This document shows, piece by piece, positions 15,760-24,982 of a stretch of 64,000 nt of DNA; within the stretch, counting starts at the first letter, position 1, and the number at the start of each line of letters is the position of its first letter. This DNA comes from Colimorpha_A sp045540115 (lineage in GTDB: Bacteria > Bacillota > Clostridia > Oscillospirales > CAG-272), in NCBI GenBank assembly GCA_045540115.1, contig JAZQGR010000075.1, positions 1 to 64,000 of the forward strand. Reading direction: 5' to 3'. The notes below the pieces were generated by a model. That model worked only from the letters and a program-made list of their open reading frames with translations. It was not told where the DNA came from and made no database searches. Made by a program: the position numbers and the translations under genes.

Positions 15760-18378
15760 TTACTGAAGCTCCTCACTTCGATTGATTACCATTTCCATAT
15801 ACTGCTCACGCGTTATGAGTATGCGGCGCGGCTTTTGACCTTCTGGGGGCGAAACGTAACCGCGTTTTTCCATCTCGTCGATGAGCTTTGCGGCTCTTCC
15901 GTAGCCGAGGGAAAGGCGTCTCTGGATAAGAGATGTCGAGATCTTGTCGCTCTCAAGCGCAAGCTCGATAGCGGCGCGGAGCATCGGGTCTCCCCCCTCG
16001 CCAGCATTGTCGTCGGATACGCCGAAGCCGCCCGATGAACCTTTCTTTCCGCTTCCGCAGGTAGCTGCGGCACGGTCTATGCTTGCGATAATGTCGGAAT
16101 TATATTCAGAAACGTCTCCGTTTTCTTCCTTGATGAAGGAAACAACACATTCGACTTCGCTCTCGCTTACGAATGCACCTTGAACTCGTCTCGGCTTTGC
16201 CGCACCAACGGGAGCATAGAGCATATCTCCTCGACCGATAAGCTTTTCGGCACCTGCCATATCGAGAATGACTCGGGAGTCGGTCTGCGAAGCAACGGTA
16301 CAAGCGATACGGGAGGGAACGTTTGCTTTGATAAGACCAGTGATGACGTCAACGGAGGGACGCTGTGTACCGATTATGATGTGCATACCAGCAGCGCTTG
16401 CCTTCTGTGCAAGACGGCAGATCGACGCTTCAACGTCGTCAGGTGCTGTCATCATAAGGTCTGCAAGCTCGTCAATAATTATTACGATCTGAGGGAGAAA
16501 TTCCTTTTCGGGATCGTCCTTGGTTACGATATTATAGTTCTTAACGTCACGGACGCCGACCTCCTCAATAAGCTCGAAGCGGCGTTCCATTTCGGTAACC
16601 GCCCACTGAAGCGTTCCCGCCGCCTTCTTGGGGTCGGAAACTACTGGGACGAGAAGGTGCGGAAGCCCGTTATAGATATTAAGCTCGACCTTCTTGGGGT
16701 CAATAAGAATCAGCTTGATCTCGTCGGGAGTTCCCTTGTACAAAAGGGAAGTGATGATACTGTTGATACATACCGATTTACCCATACCTGTAGCACCCGC
16801 GATGAGCAGGTGAGGCATCTTGACGATGTCAAGGAACACAGGCTCGCCCGCAACGTCAACGCCGAGACATACATTCAACTTGCTCGTTGCCTTTGCAAAG
16901 GTTTCGGTCTCGATAAGCTCGCGGAGATAAACAGTCGAAACGGTCTTGTTCGGTACCTCGATACCGACAGCTGCCTTACCGGGAATCGGCGCTTCAACTC
17001 GAACACCGGTCGTTGCAAGGTTAAGCGCGATATCGTCGACAAGATTGGCTATCTGGCGAACGCGCACACCTTCCTCAGGGGCAAGCTCGTAACGGGTTAT
17101 AGCGGGGCCGCGTGACACGTTGACGATCCTTGTCCTGACCTTAAAGCTCTTAAGCGTATCGACAAGGCGGGTTGCATTCGTCTGAAGCTCGTCGCGAATG
17201 TTTTCGTTTTTTGGAGTCTTGTCGATTCTGAGAAGCGAGATCGGCGGGAACTGATATTCCTTCTTTTCGATCGGAGCCTCCTCGACGGGGGTTCTCGTTA
17301 TTTCAATCGAAGAGTCGGCATTTTCAAGCGACTTTTCGAGATTCTTTCTTTCGTGCTCGTCGGCAAAGCGGTTAATTACCTCCATATTCGCACTTTCGCC
17401 GAAGATGCCCTGAAGGTCAGCCTTTTCGCTGTCACCCTCAAAATCGGGAACCGATTTCTTGACTACACGGGTAGCGGAAACAGTCTCAGTCTTGACAGCT
17501 GCATCAAAGGGAGGCTCGTCCTCCTCCTCGTCGGGGGTAAACAGATCCTCACGGACGGGAGTAGACTCGTATTCGTTTTCGGGAAGACGCTTGCCGCTTT
17601 CCTTTTTGCCCGTGCCGTCGATCGGAACGTCGGGCTCGAAGTGATGTCTGTCGTACGGATCGGGCTTGACTGTAGCGTAGTTTTCCTCTTCCTCGGTAAT
17701 TACGGTCGGTTTGCTCTTCGGCTTGAAGGTCGTGACCTTTTCCTCGTTTTCCTTCTGAATTATCTTTCTTTCGTTCTTTTCCTTTGCCTCGTGAATGAAG
17801 TATCTTATGTAAAGGACTATCGAAGTGGGAGTGAGTCCAAACATAAGAAGTCCGAAAATGAGTATCGCGGACAGACCTATAATATGTACTCCGATGCTTC
17901 CGGTGAGCTTGTATATACAAACTCCGAGGAACCCGCCGAGAGCACCGCATCCGCGGAGATGGAGTCCCTGATCGAAAAGCGTGATGGGGTTAAACGTTAT
18001 GCTTCCCTTGCTCCAAATGTGGATAAGAGCGGCAAGAAACACGAAGAATACCGACTGCCAAATAGCAAACGCTACAAGTGAAGCTACACTCTTGCGAAGC
18101 TTTTTTCTCCAAAAGAGCGCAAGCATGAATCCGAGGAACGGAAGAACGAGCGCGGCTCCTCCAAAGAGTCCGTAAAACAACCAGCGGAGACCGATGCCGA
18201 TAAATCCCGTAAGCTTGACTGCAATGAAGCAGAAAAGCAGAAATACAGAAAGTGCTCCGATTATGTATGGGAGTATCTGATGTATCGGGCGGTCGATATG
18301 ATCGACAGCGTCAGCAGTCGGTCTTTTCGGCTTTTCGACTTTCTTTTTTTGTGTCTGAGTTTTTCTTTGTTCAGGCAT
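15760..18378 (-). CDS. ftsK: DNA translocase FtsK/SpoIIIE
   Basis: This ATP-driven pump moves chromosomal DNA through the division or sporulation septum. The 872 residues have about four N-terminal membrane segments (35-200), a variable acidic linker (215-400), the alpha-beta motor with Walker A GATGMGKSV (about 535), and the C-terminal gamma winged helix (SLIQRRLSLGYGRAAKLIDEME) that reads polarity sequences. In a spore former this gene is likely the SpoIIIE orthologue. The start follows AAGGATG. It sits 12 bp after uppP. Confidence 0.95.
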   Translation of the reverse strand: MPEQRKTQTQKKKVEKPKRPTADAVDHIDRPIHQILPYIIGALSVFLLFCFIAVKLTGFIGIGLRWLFYGLFGGAALVLPFLGFMLALFWRKKLRKSVASLVAFAIWQSVFFVFLAALIHIWSKGSITFNPITLFDQGLHLRGCGALGGFLGVCIYKLTGSIGVHIIGLSAILIFGLLMFGLTPTSIVLYIRYFIHEAKEKNERKIIQKENEEKVTTFKPKSKPTVITEEEENYATVKPDPYDRHHFEPDVPIDGTGKKESGKRLPENEYESTPVREDLFTPDEEEDEPPFDAAVKTETVSATRVVKKSVPDFEGDSEKADLQGIFGESANMEVINRFADEHERKNLEKSLENADSSIEITRTPVEEAPIEKKEYQFPPISLLRIDKTPKNENIRDELQTNATRLVDTLKSFKVRTRIVNVSRGPAITRYELAPEEGVRVRQIANLVDDIALNLATTGVRVEAPIPGKAAVGIEVPNKTVSTVYLRELIETETFAKATSKLNVCLGVDVAGEPVFLDIVKMPHLLIAGATGMGKSVCINSIITSLLYKGTPDEIKLILIDPKKVELNIYNGLPHLLVPVVSDPKKAAGTLQWAVTEMERRFELIEEVGVRDVKNYNIVTKDDPEKEFLPQIVIIIDELADLMMTAPDDVEASICRLAQKASAAGMHIIIGTQRPSVDVITGLIKANVPSRIACTVASQTDSRVILDMAGAEKLIGRGDMLYAPVGAAKPRRVQGAFVSESEVECVVSFIKEENGDVSEYNSDIIASIDRAAATCGSGKKGSSGGFGVSDDNAGEGGDPMLRAAIELALESDKISTSLIQRRLSLGYGRAAKLIDEMEKRGYVSPPEGQKPRRILITREQYMEMVINRSEELQ

Positions 18379-18390
18379 TTTAACACATCC

Positions 18391-19209
18391 TTATCTGAAG
18401 AATAAAACGGTTATTCCAACCGCGATACAGTAAAGTGAAAAGAATTTGAAGCTGGATTTTCTTGTCAGCGCTTGAATCAGCTTCATCGATAGAACACCGA
18501 CAAGCGCGGCAAAAAGCATTCCGATGGTGTAAGGAATTATATCTCCTCTTGGTATTGGAGTAGATACTACGTCGCCAAGCTTGAATATATTTGCACCGAT
18601 GACGGCGGGAATTGACATGAGAAAAGAAAATTTAACTGCAAATTCAGGCTCAAACCGCGATAGCCGTCCCGCGCTTATTGTCGTTCCCGAACGCGATAGT
18701 CCGGGAAAGACTGCGGCAAGCTGCGTAAGCCCTATAAAAAGTGCATTTTTGGGCTTTGCAGAGCAGATGTCCTTATTTCCTTTTGGAATTATATCGCTCA
18801 AAAATAGGATAATGCCGTTCAGAATAAGAAGCAGCGCGGTAGCACCGATTCCGATGTTTTCAACCTTGTCACCGAAAAGCGGAACAAGCAGCAACGGAAA
18901 CGATGCGATAAACAGCAAAACGATGAGCCTTTCGTTGCTATCACAATCGCATAAGCGAAGCTTTCCGCAAAGCGTTTTTCTTATAACTCTGAAAAAAGCA
19001 GGGAAGAGAGGCAGAATGTCTTTTATATAAAAGACGGTTACAGATAACAGCGTTGCAAGGTGCAGTAGAATATCAAAGGTAAAATAATCGGCTTCGATAT
19101 TACCGCCCAAAAAGTGCTGTGCTATCATAAGATGAGCGGAGCTTGATATCGGAAGAAATTCCGATGCTCCCTGTATTATACCGTAGATAATGGCAGACAA
19201 TATGCTCAA
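18391..19209 (-). CDS. uppP: Undecaprenyl-diphosphatase UppP (BacA)
   Basis: This integral membrane phosphatase recycles undecaprenyl pyrophosphate to the carrier used for wall synthesis and gives bacitracin tolerance. The signatures QGASEFLPISSSAHL and FPGLSRSGTTIS are present. I place the start at TTG 19209, 8 bp after GGAGG, giving 272 residues, the normal family length. A frame from ATG 19263 adds 18 residues with no ribosome binding site. It leads the uppP-ftsK-GNAT unit from the promoter at 19243-19271. Confidence 0.95.
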   Translation of the reverse strand: MSILSAIIYGIIQGASEFLPISSSAHLMIAQHFLGGNIEADYFTFDILLHLATLLSVTVFYIKDILPLFPAFFRVIRKTLCGKLRLCDCDSNERLIVLLFIASFPLLLVPLFGDKVENIGIGATALLLILNGIILFLSDIIPKGNKDICSAKPKNALFIGLTQLAAVFPGLSRSGTTISAGRLSRFEPEFAVKFSFLMSIPAVIGANIFKLGDVVSTPIPRGDIIPYTIGMLFAALVGVLSMKLIQALTRKSSFKFFSLYCIAVGITVLFFR

Positions 19210-19242
19210 GGATAGTTCCTCCAAAATTGATCTACCATAAAT

Positions 19243-19271
19243 ATAATAACAGATTTTTCTCAAAATGACAA
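19243..19271 (-). promoter_or_regulatory. Promoter of uppP-ftsK-GNAT
   Basis: The minus strand reads TTGTCA, 17 bp, TATTAT, about 35 bp before the TTG start. Confidence 0.6.
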
Positions 19272-19298
19272 GTAGGGAATAAAAAAGGAGATGAAAAG

Positions 19299-19652
19299 GT
19301 GAATAAAACGGTAAAATATTTGCTTATAGGTGGTATTTCAGGATTCGTCAGCGGTTTTTTTGGTGCAGGAGGGGGAGTCGTGCTGATTTTTGCGCTTTCA
19401 CTTCTTATGAAAAACAAAAAGAATGTGTTTGCGCAGACGGTACTGATAACTGCATCGTTTGCACTTGTCTCAGCAGCAATATATCAGCTTAATGGAAACC
19501 TGCCATTCGGCATTGCACTCCGATACGTTTTGCCTGCCGCAATCGGTGGCGCACTCGGTGCGTTTTTGCTTACAAGACTGAAGCTGAAGCTCGTCAAGCG
19601 CGTTTTTGCTATTACCGTAATACTCGGCGGAATGATTATGATATTCCGTTAA
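19299..19652 (+). CDS. TauE/SafE (TSUP) family membrane protein, half-size
   Basis: This 117-residue protein of about four membrane segments matches one half of the TauE/SafE permease family. It carries the repeated family motif GFVSGFFGAGGGVVLIFAL at the N-terminus. Full members have about 250 residues with two such halves, so this one would have to dimerise; complete half-size members do occur in Firmicutes. The start is GTG at 19299, 8 bp after GGAG. Its stop overlaps the stop of the converging ATPase gene, with no terminator between. Confidence 0.75.
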   Translation: MNKTVKYLLIGGISGFVSGFFGAGGGVVLIFALSLLMKNKKNVFAQTVLITASFALVSAAIYQLNGNLPFGIALRYVLPAAIGGALGAFLLTRLKLKLVKRVFAITVILGGMIMIFR

Positions 19653-20989
19653 AGCTCAATATCGGAAAGTGTAAAGATCGGACGCTTTTCGACGGGTGCC
19701 GACTTGCTTTCCGTTTTCCCCTCGGGGATCTTTCCGATAACGTCGGATGCCTTGATCTCGGCATTTTGCAGAAGAATATTAAGCATCGTCATATAGTCGC
19801 GTATGATCTCACGGGGAGTTATCATAACGTCAGCACCCGCTCGAGAAAGCGAGGATCTAAGGAAGCTTTCAAGATCATCGTCGGTAACTCTCGGCTCCCA
19901 GGAAAAATGCTGACCGTGAAGCTTGGTAAGACGTGTGATGAGCGCGTAAAGTTCGTTGTCCGAAAGACGGCGCAGACGGATCACAGGACCCATAAGGTCA
20001 CGGTAGCCGTCACTCCCGAATCGGCTGTCGGTAAGACGGGATCGAAGCGCTTCATAGCTAAATAGACCGCGTCTTGTGTCCTCAAGGAACTGCGGAGTGC
20101 CGCCCATGATTATGTCAAGTCCCTTTGCCTTACCCTGCAAGGTGTCGTTGAACATCGAAAGGATCTTTTCGTAATTGTTTTCGCGTGAGATGCGGTTTGA
20201 GATCTTATAGAGATTTACGCACTCGTCGATAAATACCACAAGCCCTTCGTATCCGATCTTGCGGCCAAATTCCGCCCAGAGTTTTATATAATCATACCAG
20301 CTGTCATCGTCGATTATCGAGTTTACCGAGAGATCGCGGCGAGCCTCGGTCTTGGTTTCATATTCGCCTCTGAGCCATCTTAAAGCATGGCTCTTTTTCT
20401 CGTCGTCGTTTTCAATCGACGCGCGGTAGTATTCGGTTATTACGTAAGCGAAATCGAATCCGCCAACGTTGTTTTCAAGCTCGCGGGTCACTGCGTAAAC
20501 TCGCTTCGTCACCTCAACCGTGAAGGAGGCATCGTTCGGCGATATGCCCTCGGAAGCCACCTCGGTCATAAGAGAAGAAAGCCACTTCGAAATGATGCCT
20601 GAAAGGGCACCGCCCTCGGGCGAGGTCTTTGAGGATAGATTTCGGATCAGCTCGCGGTAGGTCGCGATTCCCGCGCCCTTACTTCCGCAGATCCTTCTTT
20701 CGGGAGAAAGATCACAGTCGGCGGTAATGAAGCCGCGTTCAAGCGCGTAACCGCGCATAAGCTGCATAAGAAAGCTTTTGCCGCTTCCGTATTTACCGAT
20801 AAGGAAGCGCATGGCAGAGCCGCCTTCGCTTACCTGATTAAGGTCAGAAAGAAGCGCCGCAATCTCATCGTCGCGTCCGATTGCAATGTAAGGCGCGCCG
20901 AGACGCGGAACGACACCTGCAGATATAGAGCGTATAAGAGACGATAGTATTCTCTTGGGTACCGTTATTTTTTCTGTGTTTTCAACCAT
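19649..20989 (-). CDS. P-loop ATPase of the DUF2791/BrxD-like family
   Basis: This 446-residue ATPase has Walker A GKYGSGKS at 65-72 and Walker B VVFIDE at about 251-256, followed by an arm rich in charged residues. The RLGAPYIAIGRDDEI entry and IGKYGSGKSFLMQLMRGYAL segment resemble DUF2791 ATPases, a group that includes the BREX-associated BrxD. It starts 25 bp inside the end of the TerB_N gene after GGAGG, so the two are translationally coupled and probably form a complex. Published genomic analysis links TerB-domain proteins with such ATPases and a helicase in predicted DNA-processing or stress systems. No helicase is present here. Function is inferred. Confidence 0.78.
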   Translation of the reverse strand: MVENTEKITVPKRILSSLIRSISAGVVPRLGAPYIAIGRDDEIAALLSDLNQVSEGGSAMRFLIGKYGSGKSFLMQLMRGYALERGFITADCDLSPERRICGSKGAGIATYRELIRNLSSKTSPEGGALSGIISKWLSSLMTEVASEGISPNDASFTVEVTKRVYAVTRELENNVGGFDFAYVITEYYRASIENDDEKKSHALRWLRGEYETKTEARRDLSVNSIIDDDSWYDYIKLWAEFGRKIGYEGLVVFIDECVNLYKISNRISRENNYEKILSMFNDTLQGKAKGLDIIMGGTPQFLEDTRRGLFSYEALRSRLTDSRFGSDGYRDLMGPVIRLRRLSDNELYALITRLTKLHGQHFSWEPRVTDDDLESFLRSSLSRAGADVMITPREIIRDYMTMLNILLQNAEIKASDVIGKIPEGKTESKSAPVEKRPIFTLSDIEL

Positions 20990-22740
20990 TGATTGATTTC
21001 CTCCATATAGTCAACGACGATAGTAAAATCGTCGTCAAAGTGCTCGATCGCAATATCGCCGAGCGTATCGTAAAGGCGGTCGTTTACCGCTTCGCAAAGG
21101 GCATCGGGGATTATCCCCATATCGTGCGACAGGTCAATAAAGCCTTGTTTATCGTTGTTTATAAGGCACACGAGTGCCTTGGAGATTTTATTATCACTGT
21201 TGTTATCGTTTTCGTCAGTTGGATGCTCGGTCAAAACCTTCGTTTCTGCTTCCTCAAGCTCGTATTCCTCAAGCCCCTCGGTCAAAAGCTCTGTCGTTAC
21301 CCAAGAATGCTCCTCGATATTTTTAGCATCGGAGAGGGAAAGGTCGTTACTGATCGGCTCGTAGAGAACGTCGTACTCGGGTGGCGGCGCTTCCTTGACC
21401 AGCTCCTTTTTATGCGCTCTCTTGAGCGGCTCGAAGTATTCTTCGATCGCGTGGCGCAATGGAAGAGCAAGGTTCGGGGTGTGAAAACGGCTTCGTATTC
21501 CGAGCATCGCGCGAACGTTGTTTTCGGCGAATTTTATTGCGTCGGTCACTGCATAGCGGAGCTCTACCGAGCGCGAGACCGAAAGATACGATACCTCAAT
21601 GCGCCGCTTTACGCTGTACGCGCAAAGCGCTCCGACAAATGCATCTCTTGTGGCTTTGAGCGGTGTCATCGCGACCTTGCCAATTGGCGCAAAGACCGTC
21701 AGATGCTCCTCTTCAGCCTTTGTAAAGGCGTGAATGAACGCCGCTTTTATATGTGTATCAAAAAGCTCGCGGTTTTCGTCGGTTATGAACTTGCTGTTCC
21801 TGTAATTGTACAGTGATGCATAAGAAAACAGCGCCGTGGCATAGGGCGAGCACTCAACGGCATCAAGACCGACGTAAAACTCCTTCAGCGAGCAGCCTCT
21901 TGCTGCCTCCCCGGTTAAGGTGTGAGGAATGTATCTGCCGTCAAGCTTATGAATAAGGCAGTAGTCGCATATCCATTCGCTCAGGTGTCTGTCGAGCTTC
22001 GGGAACTCCTTCCGATAGCTTTCCCAAAGGAAAACGAGAATATCGAGCCCGTTTTCGGGCGGAAGAAGATCGGGGACGTTTATTATCTCATAAACGAGAA
22101 GAAGGATATAGGAATAATCGGCTTTGATTTTTTCGCCCCGCCTCACCTTGCTTCTGAAATAGAAGTAAAAATCAAGCTGTCGGCGCGTCATCTGAACGTA
22201 TTGCGGAGTAAAGGAAAAGAAGGGCTCGTGCGGGCATTCCTTTCCATCGCGTTCAAAGTATTTTACGGCATTGTTGCGGAACTGCTCGTAGAAGGAGTAT
22301 TTTGCGGGCCAGAGGCGAACCGTTACGTTCTCAATAAGCGGATTGCGCTTCGGAGAGTAGGAGAAAAGCGGCTCGTCGGAAGGGGAGATCTCAATCGGCT
22401 CGTTTTTCTTTTCTTCCTTGTCGCCGTAGGCTGCGGCGGCATAAGAAAGATGCTTTGCCTCGGCAGTCTTGAGCGCCGCCTTTGCTCTTTCGAGGCGGTC
22501 GGAAGGAGTAGCAGAAGCGGTCGAAGAAGGATCGGATTTTCTCATTTCATTAAGGCGCTGATTCCAGCCGTCGTTTTTCGGTATTGGCATACCCTTGCGC
22601 TCACTTTGCGAATTAACGTGGATCTCAACTGCGTTGGTATCCTCTGAAAATACCGCTCCGAGCTTCTTTTTCGGGAGCATTTCGTCAATATCCCAAAAGT
22701 CGTCGTTCAGATCAAACGTGTTAAATCCCTTTTTCGACAT
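20965..22740 (-). CDS. TerB N-terminal domain protein
   Basis: This 591-residue soluble protein has a charged N-terminal linker (1-135), a TerB_N-type domain (about 140-340, with YFERDGKECPHEPFFSFTPQ, then QMTRRQLDFYFYFRSKVRRG and SEWICDYCLIHKL), a helical middle part and an acidic C-terminal region (about 500-590) that could be TerB_C. The start is ATG 22740 after AAGGAGGAG; a longer frame from 22803 would run across the promoter. Its promoter at 22775-22803 is perfect. It pairs with the downstream BrxD-like ATPase. TerB-type proteins are tied to metal sensing and phage or stress defence by genomic context; the actual role here is unknown. Confidence 0.75.
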   Translation of the reverse strand: MSKKGFNTFDLNDDFWDIDEMLPKKKLGAVFSEDTNAVEIHVNSQSERKGMPIPKNDGWNQRLNEMRKSDPSSTASATPSDRLERAKAALKTAEAKHLSYAAAAYGDKEEKKNEPIEISPSDEPLFSYSPKRNPLIENVTVRLWPAKYSFYEQFRNNAVKYFERDGKECPHEPFFSFTPQYVQMTRRQLDFYFYFRSKVRRGEKIKADYSYILLLVYEIINVPDLLPPENGLDILVFLWESYRKEFPKLDRHLSEWICDYCLIHKLDGRYIPHTLTGEAARGCSLKEFYVGLDAVECSPYATALFSYASLYNYRNSKFITDENRELFDTHIKAAFIHAFTKAEEEHLTVFAPIGKVAMTPLKATRDAFVGALCAYSVKRRIEVSYLSVSRSVELRYAVTDAIKFAENNVRAMLGIRSRFHTPNLALPLRHAIEEYFEPLKRAHKKELVKEAPPPEYDVLYEPISNDLSLSDAKNIEEHSWVTTELLTEGLEEYELEEAETKVLTEHPTDENDNNSDNKISKALVCLINNDKQGFIDLSHDMGIIPDALCEAVNDRLYDTLGDIAIEHFDDDFTIVVDYMEEINQWLKTQKK

Positions 22741-22774
22741 ATCTCTCCTCCTTTCCCGTTTGTGGTATCGTATA

Positions 22775-22803
22775 ATTATAACACATAAATTATAATGTGT
22801 CAA
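22775..22803 (-). promoter_or_regulatory. Perfect-consensus promoter with internal palindrome (TerB_N unit)
   Basis: The minus strand reads TTGACA, 17 bp, TATAAT, both hexamers perfect. The spacer region (22781-22800) carries arms ACACAT and ATGTGT separated by 8 bp, placed where a bound repressor would block RNA polymerase. Confidence 0.85.
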
Positions 22804-22819
22804 TTATTATACCCGCAAA

Positions 22820-22853
22820 ATAAAAAAGAACCGCCGAGCATTACACTCGGCGG
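22820..22853 (-). terminator. Terminator of hpf
   Basis: CCGCCGAG pairs with CTCGGCGG around a 7-nt loop, followed on the minus strand by TTCTTTTTT. Confidence 0.92.
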
Positions 22854-22863
22854 GGAAGATTAT

Positions 22864-23382
22864 TTATTTTTCGGGATTGATAAGTCCGTATCCGCCGTTC
22901 TTTCTCTTATAAACGACAGCGGCGTTTCCCGTTTCGGAATTTTCGAACATAAAGAACTCGTGACCGATAAGGTTCATCTGCAGAATTGCCTCCTCAGGTG
23001 TCATCGGCTTCATTACGAAGGTTTTCTCGCGAATGTTGAAGGTCTCTTCGAACTCCTCGGGCTGCTCGCCTATCTCACGGAACGCTCCTTCGCGCAGACG
23101 CTTTTCGAGGCGCGTCTTGTTCTTTCTGATCTGGCGTTCGATCGTGTCAACGGCGGTATCGAGGGCGTTTACGAAGGTATCAGCGCTTTCTTCAGCGCGG
23201 AAGAGAAGTGCACCGCTTGTAACAGTTACTTCAAGACGTTCTGCATTCTTTTCCATGCTCATCGTAACGTAAGCGGAAGCATCGTCCTTGAAGTACTTGT
23301 CAAGCTTGGCAAGCTTCTTCTCAACAACTTCCTTAAAGGATTCTCTTACGTTGATCTTGCGTCCGATAATGTTGATCTTCAT
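22864..23382 (-). CDS. hpf: Ribosome hibernation promoting factor, long form
   Basis: Long HPF dimerises idle 70S ribosomes into 100S particles in stationary phase. The 172 residues show the N-terminal S30AE domain (about 1-100) and the C-terminal dimerisation domain (about 115-172, FVMKPMTPEEAILQMNLIGH then FFMFENSETGNAAVVYKRK). The start is ATG 23382, 9 bp after GAGGTG; the in-frame GTG 12 bases upstream overlaps that site. The leader contains a small CAGAG/CTCTG hairpin at 23411-23427. It is monocistronic with its own promoter and terminator. Confidence 0.95.
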   Translation of the reverse strand: MKINIIGRKINVRESFKEVVEKKLAKLDKYFKDDASAYVTMSMEKNAERLEVTVTSGALLFRAEESADTFVNALDTAVDTIERQIRKNKTRLEKRLREGAFREIGEQPEEFEETFNIREKTFVMKPMTPEEAILQMNLIGHEFFMFENSETGNAAVVYKRKNGGYGLINPEK

Positions 23383-23434
23383 ATAAACTTTCACCTCTTT
23401 ACGGATATTACAGAGTTTTTACCTCTGCAAGTAT

Positions 23435-23463
23435 ATTATACCATAAAGATTTAAGTTTGTCAC
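23435..23463 (-). promoter_or_regulatory. Promoter of hpf
   Basis: The minus strand reads GTGACA, 17 bp, TATAAT (5 of 6 and 6 of 6), giving a leader of about 50 nt. Confidence 0.75.
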
Positions 23464-23499
23464 TACTTTTTGTGAAATTTATCTAAGATTTTTGTGAAT

Positions 23500-24978
23500 T
23501 TATTTCAAAGTTGTCTTATTGAGCGCATTTAGCCAGCCATTCAGATACTGTTCTCTATCTGATTTGTCCATTTTTGGCTCAAATACCGTCGAATTATTAT
23601 TGAGCGACTCGATTTCCTCAAGCGAGGAATACAGACCGCAGCCGAGTCCCGCCAAGTATGCGGCGCCGAGTGAGGTCGTTTCGGTATTGATCGGGCGGAT
23701 TACGGGTTTGCTCGAAATGTCTGACTGAAACGAGCAAAGGAATCCGTTTGCCGATGCCCCACCGTCAACGCGGAGCGCGGGGATTTCTTTCCCCGATTCG
23801 CTTTCCATAAGCGTGAGAACGTCAAAGGTTTGATAAGCCATCGACTCAAGCGCGGCTCGAACGATATGACGGCGGTCGGTTCCGCGTGAAAGCCCGCAGA
23901 TCAGTCCGCGGCAATCGGGATCCCAATGCGGTGCGCCGAGTCCCGTGAATGCAGGCACAAAATAAACTCCGTCGGTATTCGGAATATCGAGCGCCATTTT
24001 TTCACTGTCGGACGATGAAGCAAGAATGCCAAGTCCATCACGGAGCCATTGAATTGCGGCACCCGCGATAAAGACGGAACCCTCAAGCGCATAGGTCAGC
24101 TTGTCGCCCATCTGCCATGCAACAGTTGTAAGAAGTCCGCGCTCGGAAAGGACGGCGTTTTCGCCCGTGTTCATAAGCAGGAAGCATCCCGTGCCATAGG
24201 TGTTCTTCGCGTCTCCTGCCTTAAAGCAGCATTGACCGAAGAGCGACGCCTGCTGGTCGCCTGCAACGCCGCAGATCGGGATCTCCGTTCCGAATATTTC
24301 GGCGTCAGCAATATATCCGCTCGAGGGAACGACCTTCGGTAATATACTTTCGGGGATACCGAAGTGCTCAAGGATATCCTTATCCCACTTGCCCTCGTGT
24401 ATATTATACATCATTGTGCGTGAAGCGTTTGACGCGTCGGTCGCGTGACACTTTCCGTTTGTCAGCTTGTGAATGAGCCAGCTGTCAACTGTGCCGAAAG
24501 CGAGGTTTCCCTCCTCGGACAGATCCTTCGCACCGTCAACGTTATCGAGAATATATTTTACTTTGGTAAGTGAAAAATATGGATCGGCGATAAGCCCCGT
24601 TTTTTCTTTCAGTATCGGTTCATATCCCGATTTTTTTATTTCCTCGCAGTAGCTTGCGGTACGTCGACATTGCCAAACGATTGCGTTGCAAAGCGCTTTG
24701 CCCGTTCTTTTATCCCAAACAACCGTTGTTTCTCGCTGGTTGGTTATGCCGATCGCGGCAATTTCGCCGGGATCGATCCCCGCCCTTTTAACCGCAGCCT
24801 CAATGGCATAAAGCTGAGTTGACCATATCGCCTCGGGATCGTGCTCTACCCAACCCGACAGGGGATATATCTGAGGAAGCTCTCTTTGAGCTTCGCCGAT
24901 CTTATTGCCAAGCTTATCGTATACGATACAGCGTGAACTCGTCGTGCCCTGATCGAGGGCAAGAATATACTTTTTCAT
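23500..24978 (-). CDS. glpK: Glycerol kinase
   Basis: GlpK phosphorylates glycerol to sn-glycerol-3-phosphate with ATP. The 492-residue FGGY-family enzyme shows the N-terminal phosphate loop DQGTTSSRC, the WVEHDP segment and the FGGY signatures near GTYGTG-like NTYGTGCFLLMN and VDGGASANGFLC. Length is normal. It follows dagK by only 4 bp, so both come from the promoter at 25897-25925. No glpF or glpD is adjacent. The pairing with a lipid kinase suggests a link to phospholipid turnover, which is an inference. Confidence 0.97.
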   Translation of the reverse strand: MKKYILALDQGTTSSRCIVYDKLGNKIGEAQRELPQIYPLSGWVEHDPEAIWSTQLYAIEAAVKRAGIDPGEIAAIGITNQRETTVVWDKRTGKALCNAIVWQCRRTASYCEEIKKSGYEPILKEKTGLIADPYFSLTKVKYILDNVDGAKDLSEEGNLAFGTVDSWLIHKLTNGKCHATDASNASRTMMYNIHEGKWDKDILEHFGIPESILPKVVPSSGYIADAEIFGTEIPICGVAGDQQASLFGQCCFKAGDAKNTYGTGCFLLMNTGENAVLSERGLLTTVAWQMGDKLTYALEGSVFIAGAAIQWLRDGLGILASSSDSEKMALDIPNTDGVYFVPAFTGLGAPHWDPDCRGLICGLSRGTDRRHIVRAALESMAYQTFDVLTLMESESGKEIPALRVDGGASANGFLCSFQSDISSKPVIRPINTETTSLGAAYLAGLGCGLYSSLEEIESLNNNSTVFEPKMDKSDREQYLNGWLNALNKTTLK

Positions 24979-24982
24979 TTTA

